A program made the position numbers and the translations under genes. A stretch of DNA of 64,000 nt from Taklimakanibacter deserti (lineage in GTDB: Bacteria > Pseudomonadota > Alphaproteobacteria > Rhizobiales > Aestuariivirgaceae): NCBI GenBank assembly GCA_003574785.1, contig QORU01000011.1, positions 1-64,000 on the forward strand, in the 5' to 3' direction. Below, in pieces: positions 61,127 through 64,000 of this stretch. Every line of letters starts with the position of its first letter. The first letter of the stretch is position 1. The notes beneath the pieces were generated by a model, which was not told the DNA's origin, searched no databases, and saw only the letters and a program-made list of their open reading frames with translations.

Positions 61127-64000
61127 CTACTGGGGAATGGTGCCGGCTCGCACGCAATTGGGCGGCGTGCCGCGGAAGCCCTGGGGACACAGCCGGCGCG
61201 GCGCATCGATGATGACCCGCACGCAATTGGGCGGCGTGCCGCGGAAGCCCTTCGGGCACGTCTTGGGCTCGATGACGATGCGCTTGCAATCGGGCGGCGT
61301 TCCGCGGAAGCCCTTCGGGCATTTCTTGGGCTCGATGATGATGCGCACGCAATTGGGCGGCGTGCCTCTGAAGCCCTTGGGACATTTCTTGGGCTCGATG
61401 ACGATGCGCTCGCACTTGCCGGGCACGCCCTTCGTGCCGCGCTTGCAGCGGCAGTTCGGGAAATTGCCGACCGAGTCCGCCGGGCACTTCTTGGGCTCGA
61501 CGATGCGCTGGCACTTGCCGGGCACACCCGTGGTGCCGCGCTTGCAGCGGCAGTTCGGGAAATTACCGACCGAGTCCGCCGGGCACTTCTTGGGCTCGAT
61601 GACGATGCGCTCGCATTTGCCGGGCACACCCGTCGTGCCGCGCTTGCAGCGGCAGTTCGGATAGTTGCCGACGGAGTCCGCCGGGCAGACCTTGGGCGTA
61701 TCGGCGACACAACGCTTGCCGTTCCATTTGAGCGGGTAGCGGCAGCGGCAGGCGCCGTCGATCCACTCCTGGTTGGCCGGGCAGTCGATCTTGCGGCAGT
61801 CGGGGAACTTGCCCCTGGTGCCCGGCGGGCAGACGATCGGCCGGCAGTTCGGCGGCGCGCCGGTGAAACCCTTGGCGCAGCGGCAATTCGGATAGGTGCC
61901 GACCTCGTTCACATCGCAGGTCTTCTCCGGCCCCGATGACGGTATGCGGCACTTGCCGTCGATGAAGCGCATCCCGCGCGGGCAGCGGCACTCGCCGTCG
62001 ATCCGCTCCATGCCACCCGTGCATTTCTCGGGCACATCGATCTTGCGGCAATTGGGCGGCGTGCCCGTATAGCCAGACTTGCAGCGGCAATCGGGATAAT
62101 CGCCGGCGGAATTCACCGGGCACTTCTCTTCGGGCGGCTTCACGTCGCGCTTGCAGCGCTCGCCATCCCAGCCCGAATTGGGCGGGCAGCATTTGCCCGG
62201 TATGGGTGTCCGCGACCAGCCTTGCGGACAGGCCTGTGACGCAGGCGGCGTCGTCAGGCCAAGGCCGCAGAATTCCGTGCCGTGCTTTTCGAACGGCTCG
62301 AACTTGGCTTCGACGAAGGCGGTGTCGTCGCCGGCATTGGTATTTTGCGGCGTGCCGCCGGCCGGCTCGAGAATCTCGATCTTGTTCTTGTAGCCGCACC
62401 TCACCTGCGATCCCGAGGGTGCCACAAAACTGTTCGGCGCTTCGATCTCGAGAGTGAGCACGACGCTCTCGCCCGGATCGAGCTGGACCGCCGGATGGGT
62501 GCAGATCCCCTGCTCCGGATGGCCGACCGCGGACTGGCCTTCGCAGACCCAGGGGAACGACCAGCTGCCGTTCGAAGGCTCGACGATCTGGCCGTCGAAC
62601 AGCGTATCGCGCAGCTCGATCGGGCCGTTATGGACGCCTGGTCCGGCATTGGTAACGGTGATCGTGAACGGACAGTTCTGACCGCTCGCGGTGCCATCGC
62701 ACGCGCCGACCGTCTTGGTGATGGTGAGGTTCCTGTCGCGGCCAGGGTCGCTCGTGAGGCCCGGCTCGCAGAACTTCTTGCCGTGCAGTTCGAACGGCGC
62801 AAATTTGACGTCGGCAAAGGCGACATCATCGCTCGCGTCGTTGTTCTTCGGGCTGCCGGGGGCAGGTCTCAGGATCTCGGCCTTGTTCTTGTAGCCGCAT
62901 TTCACCTGCGACCCGGAGGGCGCGACAAAACTGTTCGGCGCCTCGATCTCGAGCTCGAGCACGACGCTTTCGCCCGGATCGAGCGCGATCTGCGGATGCT
63001 TGCAGATCCCCTGCTCGGGATGGCCGACCGCCGACTGGCCTTCGCAGACCCAAGGCGCCGACCAGCTTCCGTTGGACGGCTCGACGATCTGGCCGTCGAA
63101 CAGCGTATCGCGGACCTCGATCGGCGCGTTGAACACGCCTGGCCCCTGGTTGGTGACAGTGATGGTGAATGTCGAACTCTGTCCGCTCGCCGTCACCTGG
63201 CTTGCAGAAGCCGTCTTGGTGATCGAGAGATTGCTCTCCTTCCCTTCGGGCGAGGTGAGCGGCGGCTCGGACTGGTCCATATTCGCCGCAAGGCAGATGC
63301 CCTGGCCTCCGCCCTGCGGGAATACCGGCGCGACTTGGGCTTGAGTCGAATCCGTGTCGTTGGGCTTAAAGAAATTATGCGCGGTCCCGCCCGGCGCCTT
63401 GACGATCGTCGCGGTGTTCGTGATCTGGCACTTCGCCTGGGGCGATACAGGAATCCTGACCGTCATCCCAATCTCGGCCTTTTCCTGATGCGCGAGATTG
63501 GGATTGTTGCTGCTGCATTGATACAGATTCGGGAATGTCGGTCCTCCGCAATTCCATCCGGCGGGCGGCTGGAACGCGACCGTGGCGCCGGCTTGCAGGC
63601 CCGGCAGGAAGTCGAGGAACTGGATCGGGCTCTTATAATCCTTGCCGAAATTTTGCACCGTGATCTTGAACTTGCACTCCCAGTCGTTGCCTTTGGGAGG
63701 GCACGGGCCGGCAGGTCCGGTTTTCGTGATCTTGAGGTCGGAAAGGCAGAGACCCTGCGCAACCGCGGCAGCGAGCTGCGCCTTGGCCGAGCTCTTGTCA
63801 TCGCCGGCGAAGGAGTTGATCAGCGTGCCGCCTGGCGCCTTGATGATCTGCGCGGTGTTGGTGACCTCGCATTTCGGCACGGGCGCCACCGGAATCCTGA
63901 CGGTCACCGGGATCTCGACCTTTTCCATATCCGCAAGGTCGGGATTATCGCTGTTGCACTGATAGAGATTGGGGAACAGTGCCGGGCCGCCGCAATTCCA
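61127..64000 (-). CDS. Large Cys-rich DUF11-repeat surface protein, 5' end beyond the window
   Basis: At least 958 residues, in frame to the right edge, so the N-terminus and any signal peptide are missing. The first two thirds consist of DUF11-type beta repeats (ITVTNQGPGVFNAPIEVRDT; GWNCGGPTFPNLYQC), with two nearly identical copies near 62404-63125. The C-terminal third is cysteine-rich: three CPADSVGNxPNCRCKRG units and five KCPKGFRGTPPNC-like units. It is probably an exported adhesin or matrix protein stabilised by disulfides. Confidence 0.82.
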   Translation of the reverse strand, partial: WNCGGPALFPNLYQCNSDNPDLADMEKVEIPVTVRIPVAPVPKCEVTNTAQIIKAPGGTLINSFAGDDKSSAKAQLAAAVAQGLCLSDLKITKTGPAGPCPPKGNDWECKFKITVQNFGKDYKSPIQFLDFLPGLQAGATVAFQPPAGWNCGGPTFPNLYQCSSNNPNLAHQEKAEIGMTVRIPVSPQAKCQITNTATIVKAPGGTAHNFFKPNDTDSTQAQVAPVFPQGGGQGICLAANMDQSEPPLTSPEGKESNLSITKTASASQVTASGQSSTFTITVTNQGPGVFNAPIEVRDTLFDGQIVEPSNGSWSAPWVCEGQSAVGHPEQGICKHPQIALDPGESVVLELEIEAPNSFVAPSGSQVKCGYKNKAEILRPAPGSPKNNDASDDVAFADVKFAPFELHGKKFCEPGLTSDPGRDRNLTITKTVGACDGTASGQNCPFTITVTNAGPGVHNGPIELRDTLFDGQIVEPSNGSWSFPWVCEGQSAVGHPEQGICTHPAVQLDPGESVVLTLEIEAPNSFVAPSGSQVRCGYKNKIEILEPAGGTPQNTNAGDDTAFVEAKFEPFEKHGTEFCGLGLTTPPASQACPQGWSRTPIPGKCCPPNSGWDGERCKRDVKPPEEKCPVNSAGDYPDCRCKSGYTGTPPNCRKIDVPEKCTGGMERIDGECRCPRGMRFIDGKCRIPSSGPEKTCDVNEVGTYPNCRCAKGFTGAPPNCRPIVCPPGTRGKFPDCRKIDCPANQEWIDGACRCRYPLKWNGKRCVADTPKVCPADSVGNYPNCRCKRGTTGVPGKCERIVIEPKKCPADSVGNFPNCRCKRGTTGVPGKCQRIVEPKKCPADSVGNFPNCRCKRGTKGVPGKCERIVIEPKKCPKGFRGTPPNCVRIIIEPKKCPKGFRGTPPDCKRIVIEPKTCPKGFRGTPPNCVRVIIDAPRRLCPQGFRGTPPNCVRAGTIPQ
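61145..61690. repeat. Tandem coding repeats in the Cys-rich tail
   Basis: Four copies of a 63-69 base unit coding for KGFRGTPPNC lie at the 3' end (about 61145-61380), followed by three copies of a 99-105 base unit coding for CPADSVGNFPNCRCKRG. Copies are nearly identical at the DNA level, so the array may change length by recombination. Confidence 0.75.

Noticed and set aside
61145..61690. CRISPR-like array
   Set aside because: The regular repeats are in-frame coding units of a cysteine-rich protein, with variable spacing of 63-105 bases and no spacer-like unique segments.

Overview
The window is a stretch of high-GC alphaproteobacterial chromosome, almost certainly from the Hyphomicrobiales (Rhizobiales) or a close relative. 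The evidence is the gene content: homologues of RcdA, CpdR, GapR and the DUF1013/TrcR regulator, split-alpha proton-translocating transhydrogenase, an aa3 oxidase subunit IV of the alphaproteobacterial type, ChoX with BetI, DUF1192/1244/1036/1465 families, a ROSE-type thermometer in front of an Hsp20 gene, and Rhizobiales-style intergenic palindromes. Exact CtrA boxes (TTAA-N7-TTAA) occur three times, each just upstream of a gene. Apart from a piece of an IS5-type element cut by the left edge, there is no phage, plasmid or CRISPR material.

Layout. 1-149 holds the end of an IS. 174-4560 carries an atypical SDR, TrcR, a quinone reductase, and divergent choX/betI. 4640-5413 has a predicted small RNA followed by rcdA under a CtrA box. 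5.4-13.6 kb is mixed housekeeping (L31, an ABC exporter, a MotA/OmpA-like pair, unknowns). 13.6-17.4 kb has a PhyH dioxygenase, pntB-pntA2-pntA1 and an oxidase subunit. 17.6-30.2 kb contains a secreted TPR-CHAT protein, an ABC1 kinase, PepF, a sigma-54 response regulator, and two envelope enzymes (an L,D-transpeptidase and a DUF882 peptidase), each behind an exact CtrA box. 31.3-34.7 kb has gapR, DUF1244, an N-formylglutamate amidohydrolase, DUF1036 and pyk. 34.6-37.4 kb has a frameshifted gene, a TPR protein, L36 and Hsp20. 37.7-39.4 kb is a tandem family of small secreted proteins sharing one two-cysteine domain, with a broken fourth member. 39.5-45.8 kb has a lysophospholipase-like hydrolase, hisN, a second small RNA (suhB/MmgR-like), a second N-formylglutamate amidohydrolase, cpdR, tRNA-Val and a groEL without groES.

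46.1-61.1 kb looks like a single regulated locus and is the most interesting part. It encodes two outer-membrane channel-like proteins, a membrane-anchored class III cyclase, DUF2950 and DUF3300 secreted proteins, a LuxR-type response regulator with a hybrid substrate-binding/PAS histidine kinase, a Tat-exported HAD phosphatase, a formylglycine-generating enzyme that keeps both active-site cysteines, a receiver-only regulator, a polytopic membrane protein and a triple-RidA protein. Seven copies of one oriented motif (core GGTCCAACTA, often completed to an inverted repeat by GGNCC on the other side) lie in its intergenic regions, always pointing at the downstream start codon. This suggests one regulator, probably the local two-component pair, controls the whole set. 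No sulfatase lies in the window, so the substrate of the formylglycine-generating enzyme is unknown.

The right end (61.1-64.0 kb) is most of a large, repeat-built, cysteine-rich surface or secreted protein whose 5' end lies beyond the window.
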